A stretch of 64,000 bases of DNA, from positions 1,860,001 through 1,924,000 of the forward strand of contig NZ_CP129019.1 of NCBI RefSeq assembly GCF_020524355.2, given 5' to 3'. Each line of letters begins with the position of its first letter. The first letter of the stretch is position 1. The notes under the pieces are model-generated. The model was not told the DNA's origin and did no database searches. It worked only from the letters and a program-made list of their open reading frames with translations. The position numbers were made by a program, and so were the translations under genes. Of the stretch, positions 37,115-45,857 are shown in pieces. The DNA comes from Mesobacillus subterraneus. Its GTDB lineage: Bacteria > Bacillota > Bacilli > Bacillales > Cytobacillaceae.

Positions 37115-37384
37115 CTATGAACTGATCTCTTCGAATTCTTTAATTTTCTCGAGCCTTTCTACTAGCACCATACACTTTCTCTCACCAATCTCATAGATAT
37201 ACATTTTATGACCGTTTTCCTTAAGAAGCTTCCTGAATTGGATTTCGCCTGATAGGTCGTATCCGTTTGCAAAATCCGAAATTTTCTTTAATATTTGCTC
37301 CCTGCTTGGTTCGTTTGTAGATGCTATTTTAATAGGTATCGGAATCCCCTTTATTTTAAAGGTAACAAGGACGACGCTTTCCAA
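37115..37384 (-). CDS. Hypothetical protein
   Basis: About 89 residues with no signal peptide, no transmembrane segment and no recognised motif. It begins LESVVLVTFKIKGIPIPIKIA and ends in a charged helix (VERLEKIKEFEEISS). TTG 37384 is chosen because AAAGGAG lies 9 bases upstream; the frame extends three codons further to a TTG that touches the site. I do not recognise a family. Codon use is ordinary and the ribosome site is good, so I keep it as real. Confidence 0.55.
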   Translation of the reverse strand: MESVVLVTFKIKGIPIPIKIASTNEPSREQILKKISDFANGYDLSGEIQFRKLLKENGHKMYIYEIGERKCMVLVERLEKIKEFEEISS

Positions 37385-37479
37385 TTGAATCAACTCCTTT
37401 CAAAAACAATTCGACAACCTCGTATAATTTCCTTCTATTTACTGGTTTTTTTACCATTTTGTCCTTACATTATAATACC

Positions 37480-37508
37480 AAAAAAGGAGCGAGGCTTAAC
37501 CTCCCTCC
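37480..37508 (-). terminator. Terminator after DUF1292 gene
   Basis: GGAGGGAGG / CCTCGCTCC with one mismatch and a 5-base loop, followed by T6 on the minus strand. Confidence 0.65.
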
Positions 37509-37514
37509 TCCCCA

Positions 37515-37784
37515 TTATTCTTCTTCTTGCATCATTTCATCAAAGGCAGAAGACACCTTTTCAAATTCATCATCCGATTCAATGGCTGCGAAATCTCCAT
37601 CTTCGTCTACTTTCAGGAAAAAGATATCAATATCTTCATCTGTTTCGGTTTGCAGATCTTCAACAAAACTGACAGCTGCATAGTCAGCCCCTTCAATTGT
37701 TAAAGTGCCAATCACCTCAACTTCTTGCTCCACATCATTCTCGTCACTGATTGTGAATACTTCGCCAACTTCCAATTTATCCAT
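37515..37784 (-). CDS. DUF1292 (YrzB-like) small acidic protein
   Basis: An 89-residue, strongly acidic protein. Its beta-rich first half, GEVFTISDENDVEQEVEVIGTLTIEG, is typical of DUF1292, as is the run DEDIDIFFLKVDEDGDFAAIESDDEFEKV. The family is common in Firmicutes, often next to the Holliday-junction resolvase gene (yrrK-yrzB), but that context is absent here, so this is a paralogue. Function is unknown. AGGAGG is 8 bases before the ATG. Confidence 0.8.
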   Translation of the reverse strand: MDKLEVGEVFTISDENDVEQEVEVIGTLTIEGADYAAVSFVEDLQTETDEDIDIFFLKVDEDGDFAAIESDDEFEKVSSAFDEMMQEEE

Positions 37785-37889
37785 CGTTCGTACCTCCTGT
37801 CTTTTTTACACAGAATAGTATTTCAAAACTATGTAATCTACATTCTGTTTAAGACTAAGTTATAATGATTTTTTTAGCCAGCATAAAGC

Positions 37890-38804
37890 TTATTTTTCCG
37901 ATAAAAAAGATGCGATTTTCTCTCTATGATCTTGAAATACCTGCCGCCCGAGATTCTTTAGTTCTGACATATTAGTAAAATCATCAAACGGGACTTCTTC
38001 TGATAGCTCTGTATTCAGTCTAAGGTAATGATCACCTAGTAAAAGCTGGCAGTGATAGGAAACTGATTCAGATGATAAATCCATCGCCAGATCCAATAAT
38101 TTAGGCGTAACTTTTAAAGTTGGAAAATGGAATGGCAGCCATTGCTTAATGCCCCAGTACTTTTCCTCCCCTATGGAAAAATCAATTTTCTGTTGGCCTG
38201 TCCCAATCGATAGGATATGGATGTCAGCTAAGTCGATTTTAAAGTGATGCAAGGCTTCCGTGACACAAACCAGCGACGGATTATTTGCCCATAGTCCTCC
38301 ATCGATCGATAAGTATTGGTTGTTTACATTGTTCGGCGGAAAGTATATTGGTGCCGAACAAGATGAAAGTACAGCGTCCCACAACTTTAGCGACAGTTCA
38401 TTATCAGAAGAGTAACCGAAATCCGTCCGATGGACATAAGGTTTTCCATGTGTTATATCAACAGCGGGTATCAATAAAGGCTTTGTGATGTCGCCAAGAG
38501 TAATATCTTTGAAAGCCTGTTTTAACAGACGACGTAAATATCTGTCACTATACACGCTTTTAAAAAGACCGATCTTTGACTTTCTCACAAATATTTTTTT
38601 ACCATATGTCTCGTACCTGCCCATCACTTCTTTCATCGATGTGTTCATAGCAGCTGAAGCGGCAATGATAGATCCTGTACTTGTACCAGAGATCACATCA
38701 AAGAGTTCAGCTACAGGCTTTCCAAATTCGTCCTCTATCGCTTGCAGAATAGCAATCGGGAAAATGCCTCTTATACCGCCCCCATCGATGCATAACATTT
38801 TCAT
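37890..38804 (-). CDS. Patatin-like phospholipase
   Basis: A 304-residue patatin-family lipid acyl hydrolase. It has the oxyanion motif CIDGGGIRGIFPI (about 5-17), the nucleophile GTSTGS (near 40-45) and the catalytic aspartate in SIDGGLWANNP. Substrates are probably phospholipids. The start at 38804 has a G-rich site (CGGGGGAA) 7 bases upstream and fits the family N-terminus; the frame runs back 31 codons. Some patatins are CBASS effectors (CapV), but no cyclase gene adjoins it, so a housekeeping or other lipase role is more likely. Confidence 0.85.
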   Translation of the reverse strand: MKMLCIDGGGIRGIFPIAILQAIEDEFGKPVAELFDVISGTSTGSIIAASAAMNTSMKEVMGRYETYGKKIFVRKSKIGLFKSVYSDRYLRRLLKQAFKDITLGDITKPLLIPAVDITHGKPYVHRTDFGYSSDNELSLKLWDAVLSSCSAPIYFPPNNVNNQYLSIDGGLWANNPSLVCVTEALHHFKIDLADIHILSIGTGQQKIDFSIGEEKYWGIKQWLPFHFPTLKVTPKLLDLAMDLSSESVSYHCQLLLGDHYLRLNTELSEEVPFDDFTNMSELKNLGRQVFQDHREKIASFLSEK

Positions 38805-38884
38805 GAAATTCCCCCGATTCAACCTTAATGCTCTCATTGTTCCCATTCCACCGGGACAATAAAACAAACAAATTAGCAAAAAAG

Positions 38885-38914
38885 AAGAGCTGCCCATTGA
38901 TGAAGGCAGCTCTT
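38885..38914 (-). terminator. Terminator after second AGCS symporter
   Basis: AAGAGCTGCC / GGCAGCTCTT stem, T-rich on the minus strand. Confidence 0.8.
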
Positions 38915-38927
38915 TTAGAAAAACAAA

Positions 38928-40388
38928 TTATGATACTTTATCCTTTTCATGGTTGAAGGAATATTCTTCTTCCCAAAACTCAGCATTTTTGATGCCGAGT
39001 TTTTTGGAATTGAAAACTGGATCAATTCCTTGCTTTTTCTGTTCCTCATAATCCTTCAAAGCAATCAAGGCTGGTTTTGCCAAAAGGACAATGGCTATTA
39101 GGTTGAGCCATACCATCAGTCCCAGGCCGGCATCTCCAAGCGCCCATGCCAATGACGCTTCTTTTACCGCTCCATAGAAGACAGCGCCAAGGATAACGAT
39201 TTTCAGGATGAACATTGGTACCTTGCCATTTCTTCCTCTAAGAAGATAAGCAATATTTGTTTCTGCCATATAATAATAAGCCATGATCGTCGTAAAAGCG
39301 AAGAAGAATAGTGCAACAGCTACGAATTCTGCACCAAATCCAGGAAGAACCGAATCAACTGCAGCCTGTGTATATCCTGGACCTGCTTCCACTCCCTTAA
39401 GGTTTTCGACAATGAATGCCCCGTCAGCACCAACGGTATTGAACATTCCTGTGAACAGGATCATGAAAGCTGTTGCCGAGCATACGAACAATGTATCGAT
39501 GTATACAGAGAATGCCTGAACCAAGCCTTGTTTAGCCGGGTGAGATACCTCTGCAGCAGCGGCTGCGTGCGGTCCAGTACCCTGTCCTGCTTCGTTGGAG
39601 TAGATACCTCGTTTTACACCCCATGCAATCGCGCTGCCCAATATACCGCCAAACATGGAATCAGCACCAAAAGCACTTTTGAAAATCAATGCGAAGACAG
39701 CAGGAACTTCCGTGATATTCATTCCAATAATGATAAGAGCCACAAGGATGTATCCTACGGCCATAAATGGAACAGTATATTGGGCTACTGTTGCAATTCT
39801 CTTAACGCCGCCAAAAATGATTACTGCTAAAAGTGCGATGACAACCAGCCCTGTTACAGTTTTACTTACGCCAAACGCGTTCTCAAGTCCAAGTGCAATT
39901 GAATTTGATTGGATCCCTGGCATCAAGAGAGACATTGCCAGCAATGCTGCTATTGCAAATAAAATTGCGAACCACTTAATCCCCAGACCTTTTTCAATGT
40001 AGTATGCAGGACCACCGCGATAAAGACCATCCTGCTTTACCTTGTAAATTTGAGCAAGCGTTGATTCAATGAATGCGCTGCTCGCCCCGATGAATGCAAT
40101 TGTCCACATCCAGAAAACTGCACCAGGTCCACCCATTGCAATAGCAGTGGCTGTACCTGCGATATTACCTGTCCCGACCCGGCCAGATAAAGCAATAGAT
40201 AAGGCCTGAAAAGATGAAACACCAGCATCGGAACTTCTTCCTGTGAACATTAGTTTAACCATGTCTTTCAGAAGTCTGACTTGCAGAAAACGTGTGAGGA
40301 TTGAGAAGAGCAAACCGATTCCTAGAATGATGTAAATGACCGGGTTGCTCCAAAGAATCCCATTAAGCCAAGAAACAAAAGCTTCCAA
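38928..40388 (-). CDS. AGCS-family sodium:alanine/glycine symporter
   Basis: A 486-residue paralogue of AlsT with the same family segments: SIALSGRVGTGNIAGTATAI (about 63-82), GGPGAVFWMWTIAFIGASSAFIEST, YRGGPAYYIEKGL and KRGIYSNEAGQGTGPHAAAA. It imports a small neutral amino acid with sodium. The start is TTG 40388 with AAAGGGGG 6 bases upstream. A one-mismatch TnrA-like box lies 76-92 bases upstream, which would fit control by nitrogen supply. Confidence 0.88.
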   Translation of the reverse strand: MEAFVSWLNGILWSNPVIYIILGIGLLFSILTRFLQVRLLKDMVKLMFTGRSSDAGVSSFQALSIALSGRVGTGNIAGTATAIAMGGPGAVFWMWTIAFIGASSAFIESTLAQIYKVKQDGLYRGGPAYYIEKGLGIKWFAILFAIAALLAMSLLMPGIQSNSIALGLENAFGVSKTVTGLVVIALLAVIIFGGVKRIATVAQYTVPFMAVGYILVALIIIGMNITEVPAVFALIFKSAFGADSMFGGILGSAIAWGVKRGIYSNEAGQGTGPHAAAAAEVSHPAKQGLVQAFSVYIDTLFVCSATAFMILFTGMFNTVGADGAFIVENLKGVEAGPGYTQAAVDSVLPGFGAEFVAVALFFFAFTTIMAYYYMAETNIAYLLRGRNGKVPMFILKIVILGAVFYGAVKEASLAWALGDAGLGLMVWLNLIAIVLLAKPALIALKDYEEQKKQGIDPVFNSKKLGIKNAEFWEEEYSFNHEKDKVS

Positions 40389-40463
40389 ATGAATCCCCCT
40401 TTACAGATTTGATTTCTTTCTATTTTGAATTATAAGATAATTCAACTTAAAGGACAATCAAAA

Positions 40464-40480
40464 TGTGAGATTTATTATCA
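40464..40480. promoter_or_regulatory. Weak TnrA/GlnR-like box
   Basis: TGTGA-N7-TATCA matches TGTNA-N7-TNACA with one mismatch. It lies upstream of the AGCS symporter start. Otherwise 40389-40655 shows no gene. Confidence 0.3.
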
Positions 40481-40657
40481 AACAATTTTATCACTGTTAA
40501 AAAACAGAAATATACTTATTTATTAGCAGGGTTCATACCGCGAGTGTTATGAGTGCGGATGGGATTTCCTTACTATCATTCAAAGCTGTAAGAGCTGCTC
40601 CTTACTTGGGCAGCTATTCACTGATTATCAGCAAAGCTTTCAAGGCTAGCTATAACG

Positions 40658-40686
40658 AAAAACAGCGAGAGACGGCTGTCTCCCGC
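40658..40686 (-). terminator. Terminator after DDAH-family gene
   Basis: GCGGGAGAC / GTCTCTCGC stem with one mismatch, followed by TGTTTTTC on the minus strand. Confidence 0.75.
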
Positions 40687-40694
40687 ATGAAATC

Positions 40695-41561
40695 TTAATG
40701 TTCGCTCTTCTCTCGTAAAATCGGAAGTGTACAGCAGCGGAATGATCCGCCAGATTTGATGATTTCTGTGATATCAACTTCAATTACTTCGAATCCTTTG
40801 CTTCTTAACTGCTCATTTACTCCTTTATTCACAGGTAAGCTGAGAATTCTCTTATGTCCTATACCTAAAACATTTGTTCCCAGGGTGAATTGTTCTTCCT
40901 CGCTCACGTCAATCAACTCATATCTCGAGCTGAGCAGCTGAATATCTTCCTCAGTCAATGCAGGTCGATAAATCAACGCAATTTCAGGAGAAACGACATT
41001 GAATACACAATCAAGATGCAAATACTCCGCTTTAAAGGGAACGGCTTTAACTTTCATGTTCGGAAGCAATCCTTGCAGGTGATCTGCTGCTTGTTGGTTT
41101 GTCCGGTTACTTAAGCCGACAAATATAGTGTCATGATCGATAACAACGTCCCCTCCCTCGATCTGATCACCAATTAAATTATAATAGGATATCCCCTCAT
41201 CCTCGAGCCACTGTTTAAGGACATTCTCTTCTCCCTTACGTACTTCGCTGGCCATATCCGCAACAAAAATGGTTTGTCCGAGTGTAAAGCCAATATCTCT
41301 CGTAAAGACCTGCTCTGGATATTTCTTATGGTATGGAAGAAGGACGACCTCCACCCCGTATTTTTTCAATATGTTCACAAATTCTATATGCTGTTTTAAG
41401 GCAACTTCTATATGTATGCCCTCTTCCATGAAATGTTTCTGGGTTTCATTAATTACTTCACGTATTGTCATATACTGTGGGCTACAAAGAATGACTTTCT
41501 TAAGTACGTCATATTCATTTATGACATAGCCTCTATTTTCGGGCTGCTGGTTCAGTTCCAT
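40695..41561 (-). CDS. Dimethylarginine dimethylaminohydrolase/amidinotransferase-family enzyme
   Basis: A 288-residue protein of the guanidino-group modifying superfamily, close to B. subtilis YkgA. Catalytic parts are the acidic VFTRDIGF segment, EGGDVV, the histidine in YLHLDCVF and the C-terminal cysteine in GGSFRCCTLP. It probably hydrolyses a substituted arginine or related guanidine. The start at 41561 has AGGAGG 7 bases upstream; the ATG two codons earlier is only 1 base from it. Confidence 0.82.
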   Translation of the reverse strand: MELNQQPENRGYVINEYDVLKKVILCSPQYMTIREVINETQKHFMEEGIHIEVALKQHIEFVNILKKYGVEVVLLPYHKKYPEQVFTRDIGFTLGQTIFVADMASEVRKGEENVLKQWLEDEGISYYNLIGDQIEGGDVVIDHDTIFVGLSNRTNQQAADHLQGLLPNMKVKAVPFKAEYLHLDCVFNVVSPEIALIYRPALTEEDIQLLSSRYELIDVSEEEQFTLGTNVLGIGHKRILSLPVNKGVNEQLRSKGFEVIEVDITEIIKSGGSFRCCTLPILREKSEH

Positions 41562-41724
41562 CCTCATTCCTCCTTATATAAAAATCATTTTAGGTTTTCC
41601 GGATTTAACTTTAATCATAACTTTCCCCTTGAAAAATCCTGTCAGAAATCCTTACGAACCTGCGGATTTTATTTCAGGAACTCTTTAAGCTTATGTAAAA
41701 GCTTCAGGAAATGAGGAGAAGAAT

Positions 41725-41868
41725 TTGAAAGTACAGAATACTTCTGATTTGGCACAGTTGATTATCATGCTTGATCTTTTTCGGGATGAATTGTATGAAG
41801 AACTTTTGAAAAGACATGGGAAGCACGCTTCAGAAATATTGCGTGCCGCTCAAAATGAAACTTGCTAA
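41725..41868 (+). CDS. Small hypothetical protein (47 aa)
   Basis: TTG 41725 follows GAGGAG by 6 bases. The frame encodes a 47-residue helical, mildly charged protein beginning MKVQNTSDLAQLIIMLDLF and ending RAAQNETC. Its stop is part of the AAGGAGGG site of the next gene (14 bases apart), so the two are an operon. It is too short to be assigned to a family, and its partner belongs to the FbpA family. Confidence 0.5.
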   Translation: MKVQNTSDLAQLIIMLDLFRDELYEELLKRHGKHASEILRAAQNETC

Positions 41869-41881
41869 GGAGGGATTCATT

Positions 41882-42028
41882 GTGTCCATACACATACGTA
41901 CAGCTGTTGAAAAACTAAAGGACCATTATATCCAGCATTTAATCAAATCGAAGTTAAGTGATGAAAGTGAAGAAGAATTAAGGAAATTGACTTTAACTGA
42001 GCTAAAAACGCTTATTAATAGCATTTAA
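41882..42028 (+). CDS. FbpA-family (Fur-regulated basic protein type) small protein
   Basis: GTG 41882 has AAGGAGGG (41866-41873) upstream. The 48 residues follow the FbpA pattern: RTAVEKLKDHYIQHLIKSKL, then ELRKLTLTELKTLI. In B. subtilis FbpA is a Fur-controlled small protein in the iron-sparing response. I found no Fur box upstream, so here it may be controlled otherwise, or belong to the wider family of unknown role. It sits just before tnrA, in the same direction. Confidence 0.6.
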   Translation: MSIHIRTAVEKLKDHYIQHLIKSKLSDESEEELRKLTLTELKTLINSI

Positions 42029-42055
42029 TGAACTTAATTTATAAAATAATAGCCA

Positions 42056-42078
42056 CGTAAGGAAATGTAACATATAAT
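42056..42078 (+). promoter_or_regulatory. TnrA-like box abutting the tnrA -10
   Basis: CGTAA-GGAAATG-TAACA (42056-42072) matches TGTNA-N7-TNACA except for the first base. TATAAT follows at once (42073-42078). In this position a bound regulator would block RNA polymerase. Confidence 0.5.
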
Positions 42079-42108
42079 AGAGAAAACGGTAAAAGTGTGG
42101 TGTGAGGA

Positions 42109-42435
42109 TTGGCTGCTGACTCATTTTCCTATAAAGATAAGAAAGTCATTACTATTGGTATTGTCAGTGAGTTGACCGGACTTTCTGAACGGCAAATCCG
42201 GTATTATGAAGAACGTAAATTAATCTTTCCTGAGCGGACTCCTGGTGGGAGCAGAAGATATTCTTTTTTAGATGTAGAGCAATTAGTTGAGATAGCCAAT
42301 AAAATCGAAGATGGTGTCCAGACTTATGAGATCCGGCAAGAAATGATTAAGGAAAAGAAACGACATAAAGATGAGGCGCATAAGAAAATGATCCAAGGAC
42401 AGTTGAATGCTCGATTTGGCGTTAGAAAATATTAA
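42109..42435 (+). CDS. tnrA: TnrA, nitrogen-limitation MerR-family regulator
   Basis: A 108-residue MerR-type regulator very like B. subtilis TnrA (110). The start is [20 protein letters not shown], followed by the helix-turn-helix and wing [27 protein letters not shown], and a C-terminal tail [10 protein letters not shown], where feedback-inhibited glutamine synthetase binds. TnrA acts when nitrogen is limiting. The start TTG 42109 is set by an in-frame stop at 42103; the ribosome site (GGTGTGAGG) is weak. amtB follows 136 bases on. Confidence 0.9.
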   Translation: MAADSFSYKDKKVITIGIVSELTGLSERQIRYYEERKLIFPERTPGGSRRYSFLDVEQLVEIANKIEDGVQTYEIRQEMIKEKKRHKDEAHKKMIQGQLNARFGVRKY

Positions 42436-42483
42436 AACTGGAAAACCTTCAATATTGAAGGTTTTTTCTTTTTATAAAAAACA

Positions 42484-42500
42484 TGTAAGGTTTTCTAACA
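42484..42500. promoter_or_regulatory. TnrA box before amtB
   Basis: TGTAA-GGTTTTC-TAACA matches TGTNA-N7-TNACA at every fixed position, 72 bases before the amtB ATG. A -10-like sequence (AGAATA/TACAAA, about 42531-42540) is about 40 bases further on, a spacing consistent with TnrA activation as at nrgAB. Confidence 0.75.
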
Positions 42501-42571
42501 CAAATATAGATTGATTAAAAAATACATGCGAGAATACAAACTACATTCACAATTTGAAAGGGGACGAAAAA

Positions 42572-43891
42572 ATGGATACGGTATTTTTAATGAATAGTCT
42601 ATGGGTTATGATTTCCGCGATTTTGGTTATTTTGATGATTGGAGGTTTCATCCTGCTTGAAACAGGATCGACTCGAATGAAGAACGCCGGCCACATTGCC
42701 GGAAAAACGATTCTGACATTCGGGATTTCATCAATCGTTTTCTGGGCAGTAGGTTATGGACTTATTTTTGGGGAAGGTAACTCGATTCTGGGCTTCTCGG
42801 ACTTTTTCTATTCCGGATACGATGTAGAGGGCTTAGGACTTTCAGGGGCGGTATTCTTTCTGTTCCAGCTGGCTTTCGCCGGAATATCCTTAACGATTGC
42901 CTTTGGCGGATTTGCTGAGAGAGCAAAATTGTCTGTATATCTTGTGTTCGCACTTTTATTTTCAGTTTTAGTATATCCGTTCATTGCTCATTGGATTTGG
43001 GGCGGCGGCTGGCTAGCAGAACACGGAAAACAAGATTTCGCTGGTTCAACTGTAGTCCACTTGACTGGAGCAATGGCTGCATTGGCAGCGACCATGCTCC
43101 TGAAGCCGCGTATTGGTAAATTTAATAAAGACGGTTCAGCTAATAATATTGAAGGTCATAATCAGGTTTTCACAGCATTGAGTGTATTGTTATTATGGGT
43201 TGGCTGGTTCGGATTTAATGCAGGAAGCACCATTTCTGTTGATGGAGCATTCTTTGGGTTTGTAGCTCTGAACACGAATCTTGCGGCAGCTGCCGGTACT
43301 GTTGCAGCCATGCTAATCTCCTGGATTGTTTTAGGGAAAGCGGACGTTCCAATGATGCTGAACGGAGCGCTCGCAGGTCTTGTGGCCATTACGGCATCAT
43401 GTGCTTTTGTTGATACGTGGGCGGCGGTTGTCATCGGACTACTCGCCGGGATCCTTGTTTTCTATAGTATTCGCTTCTTCGAAAGCAGAAAGATCGATGA
43501 TCCTATCTTTGCGCTATCAGTACACGGTACAGCTGGTGTATGGGGAACACTCTCAACAGGATTCTTTGCGACACCTGAGCTAGCCACAGTTGGGAATGCT
43601 GGCTTGTTTTATGGTGGCGGTTTTGAACAGCTTGGAGTCCAGGCGCTGGGTGTTGCGGCCTCGGGTGGCTTCGCTTTCATCGTATCTTATATCATCTTAT
43701 CGATTATGAAGGTAACAATGAAGGGCTTACGGGTAACAGAAGAGGAAGAAATCATCGGCCTGGATATTAGTGAACATGGAAGCTATGGGTATCCAGAATT
43801 AGTTAATAAAGAAGCAGCTGCAAAGGTATCAATCGAAAACCCTTCGCCAGGCAATGTTCCTTTAAGTTCACAGCAACCGTCTATAAACTAA
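42572..43891 (+). CDS. amtB: Ammonium transporter AmtB/NrgA
   Basis: A 439-residue ammonium channel with eleven-segment topology. The twin histidines of the pore are in STVVHLTGAMAAL and SVHGTAGVWGTL; GGFAERAKLSVY and WVGWFGFNAGSTIS are also family marks. ATG 42572 has AAAGGGG 8 bases upstream. Bacillus nrgA is followed by nrgB (PII); here no glnK follows, and a nucleotidyltransferase takes its place. The TnrA box upstream predicts induction at low nitrogen. Confidence 0.93.
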   Translation: MDTVFLMNSLWVMISAILVILMIGGFILLETGSTRMKNAGHIAGKTILTFGISSIVFWAVGYGLIFGEGNSILGFSDFFYSGYDVEGLGLSGAVFFLFQLAFAGISLTIAFGGFAERAKLSVYLVFALLFSVLVYPFIAHWIWGGGWLAEHGKQDFAGSTVVHLTGAMAALAATMLLKPRIGKFNKDGSANNIEGHNQVFTALSVLLLWVGWFGFNAGSTISVDGAFFGFVALNTNLAAAAGTVAAMLISWIVLGKADVPMMLNGALAGLVAITASCAFVDTWAAVVIGLLAGILVFYSIRFFESRKIDDPIFALSVHGTAGVWGTLSTGFFATPELATVGNAGLFYGGGFEQLGVQALGVAASGGFAFIVSYIILSIMKVTMKGLRVTEEEEIIGLDISEHGSYGYPELVNKEAAAKVSIENPSPGNVPLSSQQPSIN

Positions 43892-43909
43892 TGTTTGAGT
43901 TATTTAAGC

Positions 43910-43940
43910 GGCGGCCCCTATCTTGGGCCAGCCGCCTTTT
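43910..43940 (+). terminator. Hairpin terminator or attenuator after amtB
   Basis: GGCGGC / GCCGCC stem with an inner CCC/GGG and a CCA bulge, then TTTTG. It is between amtB and the nucleotidyltransferase gene, so may let some transcripts pass. Confidence 0.6.
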
Positions 43941-43971
43941 GATGAATCGAGAAAGGAGGTCGTCCCAATTT

Positions 43972-44941
43972 ATGAACTTAAATGACTATTTAAATATAAA
44001 AGCAAATATAATTAATGGTCTGTCTGAGGCAACTTTTAGCAATGAAGAATTAAACCATATCCATGATTTAATCTATGATCAAGTCATATCGGCTGCAGTA
44101 AGCAAATTGTCAAAAGAATACGGGAACCCCCCCCTCACCTTTCTGTTTCTTCGTCATGGGCAGTGCTGGACGGATGGAGCAATCTATTTGGAGTGACCAG
44201 GACCACGGACTTGTTTTCAAAACGAACAGTAATGATGCCCAAAAGTACTTTTTAAGGTTAGGTAAAGAAATTTCCGAGGGATTAGAGCTGGCTGGCTATA
44301 ACAAATGTTCCGGCTCGGTTATGGCCAGCAATCCATTATGGTGTAAATCGCTGAAAGAATGGGAGAATCAACTTGGACTTTGGGTTGGTGAATCTTCATG
44401 GGAGTCAATCAGGTATTTGCTCATATTCGCCGATGCCAGGACTATCTACGGTGATCATGGCCTATTAAATATTTTGAAAGAAAGAGCCTTTGATGAAGTT
44501 AAAAGTGAGCACTTGCTGTTAAAGATGCTTCATAACACAATGTTTATGAAAAAAGGGGTTGGAATACTTGGCCAGCTGCTTGTAGAAACTCACGGTGCCT
44601 TTGCTGGATCTATTAATCTAAAGGAGACAGCGTTTTTCCCCTTTGTGAATGCTGCAAGGCTATTATCATTTTCCGAAGGGATAAAAGAAACCCGCACACT
44701 CTCTCGTATAAGCCATATTTCTGACAGCGTGATGAAGCATCATGACAAATCTTTGTACAGCGAAAATTTCGCTACCTTGCTTGATTTCCGCCTGAAATAT
44801 GGAAGTCATAAGGATTATGACTCCGGACACTACGTTAACATCAATAAGCTTGCTAAAGATGAAAAGAAAGCATTGAAGGAGATTCTTAAAGTGGGGGAAC
44901 AATTTTATGAACATGTCAGAAAGCTGCTTGAGAGGATGTAA
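43972..44941 (+). CDS. DUF294 (GlnD-like) nucleotidyltransferase, frameshifted at a C8 run
   Basis: The product is about 322 residues. An N-terminal helical part is followed by the polymerase-beta-type nucleotidyltransferase motif GSAGRMEQSIWSDQDHG, with the catalytic G-S and D-x-D as in GlnD, and then a DUF294 C-terminal domain. The frame breaks at 44127-44134, a run of eight C; seven would give YGNPPSPFCFFVMGSAGR. The start at 43972 has AAAGGAGG 12 bases upstream, rather long. It follows amtB and is 5 bases from the exonuclease, so the three are probably one transcript. Its target is not known; a PII-type protein is a guess, as none is encoded here. Confidence 0.72.
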
Positions 44942-44946
44942 TTGCT

Positions 44947-45660
44947 ATGGGAATGAATGATATGATCCGATTCTTTCAGCAAATGACCGGGAAGCTCGGA
45001 TCGAACATCTATGCAGGAATGTCGACCCACTCAAATCCACAACAAATCTCGTTTTTAAGACAGCTGCAAAAAGAAATGAAGGAAGAAAATAGCCTCGACT
45101 GTCCGTTGGAAGAATTGCCAGTCACTGTTTTTGACCTCGAAACAACCGGTTTTTATCCTGAAAAAGGCGATAGAATCATCTCTATAGGAGCTGTAAAAGT
45201 AATTGGTTCCACAATACTTGATCGGGAGGTGTTCTATTCTTTAATCAATCCTGAAATTTCAGTCCCAACCGATGTCCTGGAGCTGACTTCTATCACTGAG
45301 GAAGAGCTCTTGACTGCCCCGATGACTTCACAAGTCCTGATGGATTTTTTAAACTTCATCGGCAGTTCAGTACTCGTAGCTCACCATGCCAAACATGAGC
45401 AAGCCTTTATGAAAAAATTCACAAGCAGTCATTTACGCGTGAATTTTTCACACAGAGTGATTGATACTTCATTTTTGATCAGAATATTCCAACCGGTTGT
45501 CAATTCCCTGCCTTTGGAACAAATTTGCCTTGAGTGCGGGATTGAAGTAAAAAGCAGGCATCATGCATTGGAAGATGCTAAATTGGCAGCGAAGCTTTGG
45601 GCATTTTATATAAAAAAAAGCGCAGGAGCAAGGCTACCAGAACTTGCGGGAGGTTTATGA
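44947..45660 (+). CDS. DnaQ-like 3'-5' exonuclease (DEDDh)
   Basis: A 237-residue DEDDh exonuclease of the DnaQ/PolC-epsilon type. The ExoI motif VFDLETTGFYPEKGDRIISIG is at about 57-76, ExoII is near VLVAHHAKHEQAF, and ExoIII is HHALEDAKLAA (about 205-215). The usual substrate is 3'-ended DNA or RNA. It is 5 bases after the nucleotidyltransferase gene, and the two types are found side by side in other bacteria. Its link to ammonium transport is not explained. No terminator is obvious in 45661-45857. Confidence 0.8.
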   Translation: MGMNDMIRFFQQMTGKLGSNIYAGMSTHSNPQQISFLRQLQKEMKEENSLDCPLEELPVTVFDLETTGFYPEKGDRIISIGAVKVIGSTILDREVFYSLINPEISVPTDVLELTSITEEELLTAPMTSQVLMDFLNFIGSSVLVAHHAKHEQAFMKKFTSSHLRVNFSHRVIDTSFLIRIFQPVVNSLPLEQICLECGIEVKSRHHALEDAKLAAKLWAFYIKKSAGARLPELAGGL

Positions 45661-45857
45661 ATACCTGTCTTTAAAAAGATAAGCCTCTTCCCCCCATCCC
45701 TCCCCAACCCCTCTTCTACATGTCTCGTTCCTAATATCTCAAATCATTTTATTTTGATTACCGAAAGAAAATTGTTACTATTGAATTATATAAACGCTGG
45801 GAATAGTATAAATGCTATTACTGGCTCTTCATATTATTCAATAAAGGAAGATGAAAA

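Noticed and set aside
37890..38804. Patatin as a CBASS or other defence effector
   Set aside because: No cyclic-nucleotide synthase, ubiquitin-like or sensor gene adjoins; neighbours are a DUF1292 protein and a symporter.
41570..41724. Fur box before the FbpA-like gene
   Set aside because: No match to the inverted TGATAAT-type Fur site was found.
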